A DNA stretch of 64,000 nt from assembly GCF_000586475.1 (NCBI RefSeq), contig NZ_BAWJ01000002.1:62001-126000 (forward strand), in the 5' to 3' direction. This DNA comes from Psychrobacter sp. JCM 18903 (GTDB taxonomy: Bacteria; Pseudomonadota; Gammaproteobacteria; Pseudomonadales; Moraxellaceae). The notes beneath the pieces were generated by a model. It saw only the letters and a list, made by a program, of their open reading frames with translations. It had not been told where the DNA came from and made no database searches. This document shows positions 1 through 9,047 of this stretch, in pieces. The first letter of the stretch is position 1; every line of letters starts with the position of its first letter. Position numbers and translations under genes: made by a program.

Positions 1-345
1 AGTACCGATGAAACAAAATTTGATATCGCTATTGCCTCTGGTGTTTTTGAGTTGTTTTCTGATAATACGCTACCCGCGACGGCATTGGCAGGTATTTATG
101 ACAGTTTAAAAGCTGATGGTTATTTACTTTATACCAATCAGCCGTGGCATCCTGAGCAGGAATTTATCAGTAAAACCTTAAACAATCATCGCGGTAGCAG
201 TTGGGTGATGCGCTGTCGCTCGCAAGCAGAAATGGATCAATTGGTTGAAAATGCTGGCTTTAAAAAAGTCGCCATGCGTATCGATCGCTTTGGTATCTTT
301 ACCGTGTCGCTAGCGATCAAAACAGCATCAACCAATCATGAATAA
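1..345 (+). CDS. C-terminal part of hydrolase/methyltransferase (PF12147-like)
   Basis: The frame is open from the first base, so this is the 3' end of a gene that begins outside the window. The visible 114 residues include a strand reading DIAIASGVFELF, then YLLYTNQPWHPE, then a region WVMRCRSQAEMDQLVENAGF and a C-terminal FGIFTVSLA. This matches what I remember of the SAM-dependent methyltransferase domain of proteins annotated as bifunctional alpha/beta-hydrolase/class I methyltransferase (PF12147). The stop overlaps the start of the next gene by 8 bases, so the two are probably co-translated. The substrate is unknown. The neighbours (patatin-like, SDR, CdsA-like) suggest lipid chemistry, which is inference. 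Confidence 0.7.
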   Translation, partial: STDETKFDIAIASGVFELFSDNTLPATALAGIYDSLKADGYLLYTNQPWHPEQEFISKTLNNHRGSSWVMRCRSQAEMDQLVENAGFKKVAMRIDRFGIFTVSLAIKTASTNHE

Positions 346-1543
346 TACTCATGCCAAACCTTATGAGCGCGTCCAGCTTTTCTCCGGAGGTGGCTCGCGT
401 TTTGGTTATTATTTGGGCAGTTATGCGGCATTGGTTGCCCATGATTTGACGCCAGATATCATCGTCGGCACTTGCGGTGGTAGTCTGTCGGCTTATTTGG
501 TCAATTTAGCGCCTGATCCCAAGGATTTGCAGGAGCTCATGTGCAGCCGTGAGTTGTATCGTGTCATTACGGCAATCAGACATGTTGCGCCAGACGAAGC
601 CAATAGGCGATTAAAGATACGTTATATGACTCAGGCGCTTAAACGTTGGCGCTTGTCACGGCAGCGGTCTAACCGCCAAAAACAGCAGCAAGCAGATAAC
701 TATGAGCGACTATTAGATGAGTTGCAGCAGTTAGCGATGTTTCGGATAGATAACGAGGGGCAATGGCTCGATGAATTGTCTCATTTTTCTCCCAAGCAGA
801 ATAATAATTCGTTTAATACCGCCGTGCCAGAGATAGCCATTATCGCTAGCCGACTGTATCAAGCACCCAATCAACCCAGCAATCAAACGCCTACTGCTGA
901 TAGTTCTGTTTACGATGAGTTTAAACTACAAGAGTTATTATTTGCGCCACCGTGTTTGGCAGTATCAGAGCATTTTGATGAAATACTTAACGCACCTGCG
1001 CATACGTTTGCCGATAGGCGTATTCATCAGTCAGTAAATATCGTAAAGCAGTGGGAATTCAATCCAGCGGTTCGTGCTTCTATGGCAGATATGTATTATC
1101 TACCGCCCATGCATATTGTAACGCTCGGCTGGTGTTTGGGTGGCGTTATTAATCTCACTCCTATTGAGCTAGCATGTCAACTGGGACAGACGGTATTTGC
1201 AGAGACCAAGGCAGGTTATGATTCTTATCTTGCTGCACCTGCGATTCAGCGCGTTTTTGGTTTTGACCCAAATGAGCGCTTGGCACAAGTGCATGGTTAT
1301 CAGCCAATGGAAACGTCATCACTTATGAAGTCAGAAAGAAATAGCCATCAATTGCATTGGTTACCTTTTGCAGATAATGGTCAGCAGTTGGCAAGACAGC
1401 ATGTACAAAAGCGTTTTAACATAAAACAACTGACTGTTGAGCTCATTCACAGTGACTATGATGGCTTTGTGCAGCAAATGCAGGCGCAATGGCAATATGG
1501 CTATCAGCGTACGACTGACTATATACAGCAGCATGGTCTATGA
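338..1543 (+). CDS. patatin-like protein with Cys in the nucleophile motif
   Basis: A 401-residue protein with the patatin-type N-terminus: a glycine-rich oxyanion loop FSGGGSRFGYYLGSY (residues 15-29), then DIIVGTCGGSLSAYL (about residues 41-55), where patatins have GxSxG with a catalytic Ser. Here the centre of the motif is Cys. The place where patatins carry DGG reads LGGVINLTPIELA (about residue 268), so the catalytic Asp also looks absent. The protein could therefore be a pseudo-enzyme or use Cys chemistry. No signal peptide or membrane segment is seen. It overlaps the upstream methyltransferase by 8 bases and the downstream SDR by 4, which suggests one operon. The fold assignment is fairly good; activity is unknown. 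Confidence 0.6.
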   Translation: MNNTHAKPYERVQLFSGGGSRFGYYLGSYAALVAHDLTPDIIVGTCGGSLSAYLVNLAPDPKDLQELMCSRELYRVITAIRHVAPDEANRRLKIRYMTQALKRWRLSRQRSNRQKQQQADNYERLLDELQQLAMFRIDNEGQWLDELSHFSPKQNNNSFNTAVPEIAIIASRLYQAPNQPSNQTPTADSSVYDEFKLQELLFAPPCLAVSEHFDEILNAPAHTFADRRIHQSVNIVKQWEFNPAVRASMADMYYLPPMHIVTLGWCLGGVINLTPIELACQLGQTVFAETKAGYDSYLAAPAIQRVFGFDPNERLAQVHGYQPMETSSLMKSERNSHQLHWLPFADNGQQLARQHVQKRFNIKQLTVELIHSDYDGFVQQMQAQWQYGYQRTTDYIQQHGL

Positions 1544-2354
1544 AAAATCTTATAAAGTCGACTTCAGCTCATAAGCCGTCGCATCTTATCGTTTTCGGCG
1601 GTACGAGTGGACTTGGCTTGGCGTTGGCGCTGCATCATCAGGTGCTTGGCTGGCAAGTGAGCGTGGTTGGTCATAGCGTAGAGAAGATAGCCATATCAAT
1701 AGTCAGCATCCTGACATTGTTACTTACTGCTGTGATTTAACCGATAGCGCGCAAACACAAACGTTGGTAGATAACTTGTCAGATATTAGTTTTCAAAGAG
1801 TAATTTATAGCGCGGGTAGTTACACCAATGAGCGTATTCATCATTTGAGTCAAGCTGACAGCGATAAAATGCTAGCGATTAATCTGCAAGCGTTCGAGCA
1901 GGTTTTTAGGTGGGCAAGTGAGCAGATGAAGCGTCAAAGTCAGTTATTGGATATGGACAAAAATTCTAGACTGAGCATAATCTGTATCGCTTCTATCGCC
2001 GGTACCATGGAGTATCCTTATGCCAGTCTTTATGCCAAAAGCAAACGCGCCATGATTGCGACTGCCAGCGCTTATCGAGCGGCACTTGCGCCGTATCATA
2101 TTCAAGTCAACTGCATCGCCTCAGGTTATATCGATACTCAAGCATTACGCGATTTGAATGACGGCGATGCCAGTCATAAGCCATTCGTCATCAGTACGCA
2201 AACGGCGGTGAAGCATGTTATGCAAGCCATTGATAAAAATATTGAGCTGGCAGTATTTCCGCGCTCCACGCGTTATATTACTCGGGCGCTCAATCATTTG
2301 CCTAAGCCTGTGCTTAACTGGATATTACGCAGTAGATTGGATAAAACGACTTGA
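1540..2354 (+). CDS. short-chain dehydrogenase/reductase, frameshifted
   Basis: An NAD(P)-dependent oxidoreductase of the SDR family. The N-terminus has the Rossmann motif FGGTSGLGLALAL. The C-terminal part has the catalytic Ser in CIASIAG, YASLYAKSK (YxxxK) and the following VNCIASGYIDTQ. The reading frame changes near 1683: the first frame ends in a stop at 1738-1740, while the frame reading EDSHINSQHPDIVTYCCDLT continues to 2354. One missing base around 1676-1685 would restore a protein of about 271 residues, normal for SDRs. The start overlaps the patatin-like stop as ATGA. It ends 7 bases from the convergent CdsA-like gene. It probably acts on a lipid-related substrate, by context only. 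Confidence 0.75.
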
Positions 2355-2361
2355 TAATAGC

Positions 2362-3255
2362 TTACCCAAGCAGCCAATAAAACAAGGCAAATAGCGGCAC
2401 GCCAATGAGCAAGCTATCTACTCTGTCTAATACGCCGCCATGTCCGGCGAGCATCGTACCCGTGTCTTTCACCCCATGCTGACGTTTAAAGGCGGACTCT
2501 AATAAATCTCCAGCGATACCACTGACCGCTAAGCCGTAAGCGGCTAATAAGCAAATCCACCAGTTAAAAGGCGTGAGCCAAATGCCTAATAGCGTTGCCA
2601 ATATCGCTGCTAGCATACTGCCGAAAAGAGCGCCTTCGATACTTTTATTCGGGCTAATAATTGGGGCAAGACCACGCTTAAACAACTTGTGACCAAGCAA
2701 TCGTCCACATAAATACTGGGCAATATCATTAAATTGACTGGCGAATAACACAAAAAACAAAACGCCATACTGCTCGCGCTGCCAGATTAATTGTTGTAAG
2801 GCAATGAGACTGATAATCAGTGTGATAAAAGCAAAGCTAAAGACTAAGTCTAACCGATTTAGACGCGTATAAGCTTGAGTAGAATGGGAAGAGGTTTGGC
2901 TAAAAGGCAATATCTTGGGTTGTAAACCGCGCGCTTGCAGTTTCTCAATCAGCACAGCTTTGCTTTGCAGACACCATAAGCGTTTGATCTCATAGCCGCC
3001 ACGCAGACCAATTAAAACGAAAAAGGCGATGAGCAGCCACTGGTAGGGGTAGTTAGGAGGCTGTGAGGGGTGGCTATTATCCGTTACCTTAGCGATAACA
3101 TAACAAAGGCAAAGCGCCGCTAACATGAGCCACCATGAGCGCGCGATTAAATAGATTTTCGGTAAGCGCTGACGTAAGCGAGGTAGGGCAAGTATCGCCC
3201 AAACCGAACTGACGACTAATATTAGAACGATCACAAATCGTAAATCAGAAGCCAT
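2362..3255 (-). CDS. CdsA-like phosphatidate cytidylyltransferase
   Basis: A 297-residue polytopic membrane protein. The C-terminal signature SAFKRQHGVKDTG...GHGGVLDRVD (about residues 253-280) fits the CDP-alcohol-forming cytidylyltransferase family, which makes CDP-diacylglycerol from phosphatidate and CTP. Before it, SPNKSIEGALFGS matches the conserved SPxKTxEG stretch. Several hydrophobic segments cover the rest. The housekeeping cdsA normally sits with uppS/dxr/bamA, so this copy beside a methyltransferase, patatin-like protein and SDR may be an accessory paralogue. That is inference, because the rest of the genome is not visible. The start is the ATG at 3253-3255; I see no strong Shine-Dalgarno sequence. 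Confidence 0.75.
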   Translation of the reverse strand: MASDLRFVIVLILVVSSVWAILALPRLRQRLPKIYLIARSWWLMLAALCLCYVIAKVTDNSHPSQPPNYPYQWLLIAFFVLIGLRGGYEIKRLWCLQSKAVLIEKLQARGLQPKILPFSQTSSHSTQAYTRLNRLDLVFSFAFITLIISLIALQQLIWQREQYGVLFFVLFASQFNDIAQYLCGRLLGHKLFKRGLAPIISPNKSIEGALFGSMLAAILATLLGIWLTPFNWWICLLAAYGLAVSGIAGDLLESAFKRQHGVKDTGTMLAGHGGVLDRVDSLLIGVPLFALFYWLLG

Positions 3256-3280
3256 GTTTTTAGCACTTTGAGGTCAATAG

Positions 3281-3301
3281 AAAACGGTGGATTACCGTTT
3301 T
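3281..3301 (-). terminator. possible weak terminator after nadB
   Basis: AAAACGGT (3281-3288) and ACCGTTTT (3294-3301) form a perfect 8-bp stem with a 5-base loop. It lies about 140 bases downstream of the nadB stop on the minus strand and just upstream of the CdsA-like start. The T-run is only four long, so termination strength is doubtful. Confidence 0.3.
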
Positions 3302-3438
3302 TCATGGCTAAAGTGGTAGCCTCCAATTGCTGTTAGATGTTAGCAACTGTATTTACCACTCTAGCCTCTGTGTCATCGATTATAGCTGAAGCAGCCAATC
3401 AATGCCACCCTCTCTGCTGCCTGTTTTGTCAGCTTCTC

Positions 3439-5247
3439 TCAACTTCGATAAGGCGCAATCACACTGGTCCGAGGTGTGGATGCCAAATGCGGATAGTCTT
3501 GACGATAGTGACCACCGCGACTCTCATAACGCTGATAAGCTGACTGAATAACCAATGTGGCTAATTGTAATTGTCGTGCTAATTGAAAGTATCTCAAGCT
3601 GGCAAGGGTAGTTTTATCGCTCTTACTACTGATAGTGGTTGAATGAGACTTGGGGCATCTAAGCTGCTGCTGCCAATTTTCTATTTGTAGCAATGCTTGT
3701 GCTAATTGCCCAGCGCTACGAGTGATACCCATATGAGCAGTCATTAAAACTTTTAATTCTGTGACTATTTTGCCAGCATAATCATGGGTAACGATATCAG
3801 TGTCATCACAATGAGATAAATTAAATAGAATGGTAGGAGAACAAGGAAGCTTAATAGCTTGAATATCTTTAAGCGTTGGTGCTGTCCAAATGGCAGTTGC
3901 TAATAAATCTGAGTGATCATAACTGGTAACGTGATTTAGATTTTCTAATGCTTCTAAATATCGCGGTAAGTCAGCAGCGATATTGCGCCCAACGACTACA
4001 CATTCTAAAAGTGAATTACTTGCTAAGCGGTTAGCCCCATGCAAACCTGTATAGGCAACTTCGCCAGCTGCATAAAGCCCTGCTACATCGGTTACACCAT
4101 TGGCGTCAGTAACCACGCCACCGCAACTATAATGCGCAGTCGGGGCAACGGGGATAGGTTCCCTAGTCATATCAATGCCGAGGTTGAATAATGTTTGATA
4201 AATCTGTGGGAAGTGTTCTCGTAAAAATTGATCTGGTAAATGACTGACATCTAAATGTACGTAGCCAAGTCCGTTATTACTGATCTGCTCAGCGATGGCG
4301 CGAGCGACGATATCGCGTGGTGCCAATTCTGCCCGTTCATCAATTTCCAACATAAAGCGCGCACCGGTTTGTGGACAGGTCAGATGCCCCCCTTCACCGC
4401 GTAAGGCTTCAGATATTAAAAAACTGCTGTCTGCCACTGCTAAGCCCGTCGGATGAAATTGGATAAATTCTAAATTTGCTAATCGGCAGCCTGCTTGCCA
4501 GGCCATCATCACACCATCGCCGACACAGACGTTGGGTGCACTGGCACGCTTAAATAATTGACCCATGCCACCACTAGCCAGTACGACTGCGCGACTATAA
4601 AAAGTCAGTTGTCGTTGATTATTATGATCAAAAACTTGCGCCCCTTGGCATTGCTTATTTGTATTGGCACTGTCTGTTAAAAGGCTCAGCGCTTCATGAT
4701 AAGGTAAAATAGTGATATTGGCAGCGTTTTTCGCCTTTATAGTCAAGGCTTCCATTATGTGTCGACCAGTCGCATCATCCGCATGTGCGACCCGCCTGCA
4801 ACCATGCCCGCCTTCTTTGGTTAAATGTAAGTCGGCAGTTTGTAGTTCAGTCTGTAGCTCGGTGAAAGGTTTTGTATTATCTTCTTGCGGTATTTGGGTA
4901 AAAGGCACACCTTGCTCACACAGCCATTGCACTGCCTGTTGCCCGGCACTTAAAATGCTGCTGGTATTATTAGCATTGCATAACCCTGCGCCAGCGATTA
5001 GGGTATCAGTGATATGGTCAGCGACAGAGTCCTCTTTATCCAAACTTGCCGCGATGCCACCTTGGGCATAATGACTGGAGCAAATCTCTAAGGCGGCTTT
5101 GCTCAATATGGTAATGTTTAACGATTTTGGTAATGCTAGAGCTGTGCTTAAGCCTGCTAATCCCGCGCCAATGATAAGTACGTCAGTTTGTACCATAGCA
5201 GCAGGGCTATCGAGACCTAATGATTCCGCTGTCAATGCCGCGCTCAT
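3439..5247 (-). CDS. nadB: L-aspartate oxidase
   Basis: First enzyme of de novo NAD synthesis: oxidises L-aspartate to iminoaspartate with FAD. Seen: a dinucleotide-binding motif VLIIGAGLAGLSTALAL near the N-terminus, SHYAQGGIAASL, ADDATGRHIMEAL, the active-site region HPTGLA...SEALRGEGG, HYSCGG, and GLHGANRLASNSLLE near residue 390. The C-terminal helical domain is present. The frame is open from a TTG at 5292, with ATGs at 5265, 5247 and 5196. I chose 5247 (602 residues) because GGGG lies about 9 bases upstream, but the start is uncertain: 5196 begins directly at the FAD motif. It follows nadA on the same strand, about 140 bases away, and is probably under the same NrtR control. Confidence 0.93.
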   Translation of the reverse strand: MSAALTAESLGLDSPAAMVQTDVLIIGAGLAGLSTALALPKSLNITILSKAALEICSSHYAQGGIAASLDKEDSVADHITDTLIAGAGLCNANNTSSILSAGQQAVQWLCEQGVPFTQIPQEDNTKPFTELQTELQTADLHLTKEGGHGCRRVAHADDATGRHIMEALTIKAKNAANITILPYHEALSLLTDSANTNKQCQGAQVFDHNNQRQLTFYSRAVVLASGGMGQLFKRASAPNVCVGDGVMMAWQAGCRLANLEFIQFHPTGLAVADSSFLISEALRGEGGHLTCPQTGARFMLEIDERAELAPRDIVARAIAEQISNNGLGYVHLDVSHLPDQFLREHFPQIYQTLFNLGIDMTREPIPVAPTAHYSCGGVVTDANGVTDVAGLYAAGEVAYTGLHGANRLASNSLLECVVVGRNIAADLPRYLEALENLNHVTSYDHSDLLATAIWTAPTLKDIQAIKLPCSPTILFNLSHCDDTDIVTHDYAGKIVTELKVLMTAHMGITRSAGQLAQALLQIENWQQQLRCPKSHSTTISSKSDKTTLASLRYFQLARQLQLATLVIQSAYQRYESRGGHYRQDYPHLASTPRTSVIAPYRS

Positions 5248-5388
5248 ATTAGGCAGCCCCGACATTGGCAAACAGCTCGCGGTCTTTGACAATATCGCCG
5301 CTCGCTGTCACACGTTGCTTCTGCGTTTCGGCAAAATCAAGCATGCGTTGCAAGGGTTTTCTAGCCGCGACTGCCAGCTCAGGCGTCA

Positions 5389-6387
5389 TCAAACTTCACC
5401 GCTGCGCTGCGTCAAGCACTGTTCAATACCTTTTAGACCATTCATTGCCATCCATGGGCAAAACGCGCAACTCTTACAACTGGCGCTTTCACCTGCAGTA
5501 GGTGCAGCCAAAAAACGCTTATTTGGCGAGCGCTTTTGCATTTCGTGCAAAATACCCAAATCGGTGGCGACAATAAAGGTATCGGCATCCATCTCATGAG
5601 TCGATTGCAACAGCTTACTGGTCGAGCCGACCACATCGGCGAGCGCCACCACGCTATCAGGGGATTCAGGATGCACCAACACTTTGGCGTTTGGATGCTC
5701 CTCTTTTAATTGCATCAGCTCGGTCGCTTTAAACTCATTATGTACGAGGCACGAGCCTTGCCAAAGCAGCATATCTGTGCCAGTCTCAGCAGCAATATAT
5801 TTACCTAAATGGCGATCAGGACCCCAGATGATTTTTTCACCATTGGTATGCAAATGGCGAATGATATCGATGCCAACCGATGACGTCACCACCCAGTCGG
5901 CACGGGCTTTGACGGCGGCGCTGGTATTGGCGTAAACGACAACCGTACGCTCAGGGTGAGCATCACAAAATGCGGAGAACTCGTCAGCAGGGCAGCCCAA
6001 ATCAAGCGAACACTCGGCTTCTAGGTCTGGCATCAGTACTGTCTTCTCCATACTTAAAATTTTTGCTGACTCGCCCATAAATCGGACGCCAGCGACCACT
6101 AAGGTCTGGGCGCTATGCGCTTGCCCAAAGCGTGCCATCTCCAGCGAATCACCCACGCAACCGCCCGTTGCCAATGCCAAATCCTGAATAAAGGGGTCGA
6201 CATAATAATGGGCGACCAATACTGCATTATGCGCTTTTAATAGCTGTTTAATGTTTTCCTCGACCATAAGACGTTCAGCACGCGGCAAGTCTGCTGGCAT
6301 TTTAGCTTTGGCATATTCAATATTCATTTGAGTGGCAATACGATTGTCATTACTCATGATGGGCGCGTCGTAAGGATAAGTTTTCAT
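5389..6387 (-). CDS. nadA: quinolinate synthase
   Basis: Condenses iminoaspartate with dihydroxyacetone phosphate to quinolinate using a [4Fe-4S] cluster. The 332-residue protein shows [57 protein letters not shown] and a C-terminal [15 protein letters not shown], the cysteine-rich motif of NadA. The frame is open to a TTG at 6417, but the ATG at 6385-6387 has an AAAAGG sequence about 10 bases upstream and is preferred. It is divergent from the NrtR-like gene. A 21-bp palindrome lies in the intergenic region about 90 bases upstream of this start. nadB follows downstream. Confidence 0.95.
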   Translation of the reverse strand: MKTYPYDAPIMSNDNRIATQMNIEYAKAKMPADLPRAERLMVEENIKQLLKAHNAVLVAHYYVDPFIQDLALATGGCVGDSLEMARFGQAHSAQTLVVAGVRFMGESAKILSMEKTVLMPDLEAECSLDLGCPADEFSAFCDAHPERTVVVYANTSAAVKARADWVVTSSVGIDIIRHLHTNGEKIIWGPDRHLGKYIAAETGTDMLLWQGSCLVHNEFKATELMQLKEEHPNAKVLVHPESPDSVVALADVVGSTSKLLQSTHEMDADTFIVATDLGILHEMQKRSPNKRFLAAPTAGESASCKSCAFCPWMAMNGLKGIEQCLTQRSGEV

Positions 6388-6473
6388 AGATGCAAACCTT
6401 TTAGGCAGTAACGACAAGCGATATGCCGCTAAAAATAAGTCAATTAATATCGCTGGCTAATCAGATGTTTTAA

Positions 6474-6494
6474 TTATGCTCATTTTGAGCATAA
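6474..6494. promoter_or_regulatory. palindromic operator, probable NrtR site
   Basis: Perfect inverted repeat: arms TTATGCTCA (6474-6482) and TGAGCATAA (6486-6494) around a TTT centre. It lies between the divergent nadA and nrtR-like genes. A near-identical copy (one arm slightly degenerate) lies upstream of nadC at 7915-7935. Two copies at the promoters of all local NAD-synthesis genes, next to a NrtR-family regulator, strongly suggest this is its operator. The sequence is seen directly; regulator binding is inferred. Confidence 0.8.
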
Positions 6495-6510
6495 ATACAA
6501 GTATTTTTTA

Positions 6511-6539
6511 TACATTTATGATTTGTACATTTATGATTT
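6511..6539. repeat. 15-base-period direct repeat in nadA-nrtR spacer
   Basis: TACATTTATGATTT occurs at 6511-6524 and again at 6526-6539, separated by one G. It lies just beside the palindromic operator in the AT-rich spacer. It could be part of the promoters or a second regulatory site; nothing more can be said from sequence. Confidence 0.5.
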
Positions 6540-6672
6540 ATAAAGACTCATTTTATATAATTACAACCACGAACTATGATAATCGTTGATTCAAGCTATA
6601 CTGAGCAAATGGTCAACAGCTGAGCAGTTGAGCTTTATTTAATAATTAAAATAAAAGGTAATCACTAAAGTC

Positions 6673-7809
6673 ATGACGTTGTCTTATTCACACGCGCATC
6701 AGCAAGGTAGTGGCACTACAGAAGTCGTGGCCGTGCTAGTCGCCATTACTGAGCATACCGCTCGGGTCTTAACCGTTGATCAAGGAAAGCTGTTACCCAA
6801 TGGTCCATTGATGCCGTTGCATCGCTCATTGCAAGCGGGTGTGCGCCAATGGGTTGAGGAGCAAACACAGCAACCACTTGGTTATTTGGAGCAGCTATAC
6901 ACCTTTGTCGATACCAATAGGCGCAACGTTGATGGTCATGCACTGGTCTACGTGAGCTATTTGGGATTGGTGCAAGAGACACAAACGCAGCAGTTACAAA
7001 GCCAAGCATTGTGGCGCGATTGGTATGATTACTTTCCTTGGGAAAATCATTTGGATGGCATACCTAGCATCATTATGAATAATATTGTGCCAGCATTATT
7101 GAGCTGGGCAGATAGCGCTAAAGATTCAGGCATTCAGCAGCGCCGCCGTCAGCGTATTGGTCTATGTTGGGGTGTAAGTGAAGCGCTCTTAGTGGGTGAT
7201 ATGCCCACAAGTGAAAATGCGGATAATGAATACACAGCCTATGAGCATTATGAAAATAGAGAGTGGGTCGCTGAGCATGTGTTACTGCGCTATGAGATGC
7301 TGTATGAAGCGGGACTGATACCGGAAGCACCAAACTATCCACCCAGCTATTCAATGAATCATCAAAGCATTCATCAACCTAGCCATAAATCGAGCCATAA
7401 ATCGAGCCATAAATCGAGCCATAAATCGAGCCATAAATCGAGCCATCAGAATAAGCTACCTGAAAACTGGTCACAGCTCATTGGGGTGCCGATGTATTAT
7501 GATCATCGCCGAGTGATTGCGACGGCTATTTCACGGCTGCGTGCCAAAATTGAATACCGACCGCTTATTTTTGGCTTGATGCCAGATGTATTTACCTTGT
7601 CACAATTACAACAAAGCGTAGAAGCGCTCTCAGGAGTGCGCTTGCACAAGCAAAATTTTCGTCGTTTGCTAGATTCACAAAAACTTGTGATGGAAACAGG
7701 ACAGAGTAGTAGCGCCCAACGTGGTCGCCCTGCCAAGCTTTATCGATTTCGTCATGATATTGAACTACAAAGCTTATTGATGGATAGTAAGTTGCCTAAG
7801 CGTAAATAG
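6673..7809 (+). CDS. nrtR: NrtR-type Nudix-related transcriptional regulator
   Basis: A 378-residue regulator of NAD metabolism. The N-terminal half is Nudix-like: VVAVLVAITE, LLPNGPLMP, then YLEQLYTFVDTNRR and HALVYVSYLGLV, which match NrtR. The Nudix box is degenerate (VRQWVEEQ rather than REUxEExG), as expected for a non-hydrolytic ADP-ribose sensor. The C-terminal winged helix is typical: RLRAKIEYRPLIFGLMP, FTLSQLQQSVEAL, NFRRLLDS and RGRPAKLYRF. Between the domains is a long, low-complexity linker with a SHKS tandem repeat (7381-7446). It is divergent from nadA and upstream of nadC, with matching palindromes at both promoters. It probably represses nadA-nadB and nadC, and perhaps itself. 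Family known; targets inferred. Confidence 0.88.
   Translation: MTLSYSHAHQQGSGTTEVVAVLVAITEHTARVLTVDQGKLLPNGPLMPLHRSLQAGVRQWVEEQTQQPLGYLEQLYTFVDTNRRNVDGHALVYVSYLGLVQETQTQQLQSQALWRDWYDYFPWENHLDGIPSIIMNNIVPALLSWADSAKDSGIQQRRRQRIGLCWGVSEALLVGDMPTSENADNEYTAYEHYENREWVAEHVLLRYEMLYEAGLIPEAPNYPPSYSMNHQSIHQPSHKSSHKSSHKSSHKSSHKSSHQNKLPENWSQLIGVPMYYDHRRVIATAISRLRAKIEYRPLIFGLMPDVFTLSQLQQSVEALSGVRLHKQNFRRLLDSQKLVMETGQSSSAQRGRPAKLYRFRHDIELQSLLMDSKLPKRK
7381..7446 (+). repeat. 12-bp in-frame tandem repeat in nrtR linker
   Basis: The unit AGCCATAAATCG is repeated five times exactly (7381-7440), followed by a half unit AGCCAT. Each unit encodes Ser-His-Lys-Ser. It lies in the linker between the Nudix-like sensor domain and the winged helix, so copy-number changes would alter linker length by four residues without breaking the frame. 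Confidence 0.95.
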
Positions 7810-7914
7810 GAGTCGATAGACTACCTTGCTATCTTTATTTTGATGATTATAAAACCCTGTCGGCTGCACAAAATGATGACGGTTCCTTGCGAGGCTGTTA
7901 ACTTTACGATATAT

Positions 7915-7935
7915 TTATGCTCATTTTGAGTTTAA
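7915..7935. promoter_or_regulatory. second palindromic operator, upstream of nadC
   Basis: Left arm TTATGCTCA (7915-7923), centre TTT, right arm TGAGTTTAA (7927-7935). It shares 19 of 21 bases with the perfect palindrome at 6474-6494. It lies 44 bases upstream of the nadC start, where a repressor could block transcription. Probable NrtR site, by inference from the pair. Confidence 0.75.
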
Positions 7936-7979
7936 TTGCATCAGCATATATGAACGCCACGTTTATTTAAGGGTTAAAG

Positions 7980-8840
7980 ATGATAGTTAAAAAAGAACCA
8001 GCATTGGATGATGTATTGCTTAGACCTTTGGTTGAAGCTGCGCTAACTGAGGATTTGGGCAGACGCGGAGATGTCACATCACAAGCCACCATTCCAGCCG
8101 ATATGCAAGCAAAGCTAGAGATTAAAGCGCGGCAAGCAGGCGTGATATGTGGTATGGATTTGGCACGTTTATCGTTTGCGATGGTTGATCCTCAGATTGA
8201 GTTTGTGGCTCAAGTTGCTGATGGTGAATGGGTCGACGCGGGTACAGTCTTGGCTAGTGTGGGTGGTAATGCGCGCCATTTACTGACAGCAGAACGTACC
8301 GCGCTCAATTTTATGACCCACTTGAGTGGTATTGCGACAGATACCAGAAAAATTGTAGATAGTGTGGCAGAGTATCCTGCGCAAATTACTTGTACACGTA
8401 AGACCATTCCAGGCTTGCGCATTGTACAAAAGTACGCGGTACGCTGCGGCGGCGGACGCAACCATCGTTTGGGACTGGATGATGCTATTTTAATCAAAGA
8501 CAATCATATTGCCATCGCTGGTGATATAAAGACTGCGATTAAACAAGCCCAAGATTTTGCTGGGCATTTAATTCCCATCGAAGTAGAAGTCGATACTTTA
8601 GCGCAATTAGCGCAGGCACTAGACGCTGGCGTGAGCTTGGTGCTATTAGATAATATGTCCCCTGAAATACTAGCGCAGGCAGTAACGATGTGTAAAGGTC
8701 GCGCGAGAACAGAAGCTTCAGGTGGTATTACTCCTGAAACGGTACAAGCATCAGCAAAAACGGGTGTTGATTTTATTGCCATGGGTTATTTGACGCACAG
8801 TACCACAGCATTAGATATCGGTCTTGATTTTAGCGCATAA
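7980..8840 (+). CDS. nadC: nicotinate-nucleotide pyrophosphorylase (carboxylating)
   Basis: Third enzyme of de novo NAD synthesis: quinolinate plus PRPP gives nicotinate mononucleotide, CO2 and PPi. The 286-residue protein shows EDLGRRGDVTSQATIP near the N-terminus, LTAERTALNFMTHLSGIAT, TCTRKTIPGLR, KYAVRCGGGRNHRLGLDDAILIKDNH, EVEVDTLAQ, DNMSPE and EASGGITPE, all standard QPRTase motifs. The length is normal. The ATG at 7980 follows AAGGG. With nadB and nadA it completes the path from aspartate to NaMN, and its upstream palindrome ties it to the same regulator. Confidence 0.96.
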   Translation: MIVKKEPALDDVLLRPLVEAALTEDLGRRGDVTSQATIPADMQAKLEIKARQAGVICGMDLARLSFAMVDPQIEFVAQVADGEWVDAGTVLASVGGNARHLLTAERTALNFMTHLSGIATDTRKIVDSVAEYPAQITCTRKTIPGLRIVQKYAVRCGGGRNHRLGLDDAILIKDNHIAIAGDIKTAIKQAQDFAGHLIPIEVEVDTLAQLAQALDAGVSLVLLDNMSPEILAQAVTMCKGRARTEASGGITPETVQASAKTGVDFIAMGYLTHSTTALDIGLDFSA

Positions 8841-9047
8841 TTTTCAATATGGCTGTCTTTACATACCTGTTTTAGCGATTAAGCTTTATGAGGTTATTTA
8901 CCCGCAAATGGTGGCTGATAGGTCAATGTTTAGCCTCTATTTTCGTTGATAGTCTGCTGCCAGAAAGGTAAGCAAAGTTAATGATTTAATTAGCTTATCT
9001 GCCTATGATACAATATAAGCTACAAAGTTATTGTTAACCATCTATTG

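Noticed and set aside
4712-5599. Open frames on the plus strand opposite nadB and nadA
   Set aside because: They are shadows of the well-supported minus-strand genes, with no ribosome site and no recognisable domain.
7381-7446. Possible CRISPR-like repeat
   Set aside because: The units are contiguous with no spacers, are in frame and encode SHKS in the regulator linker.
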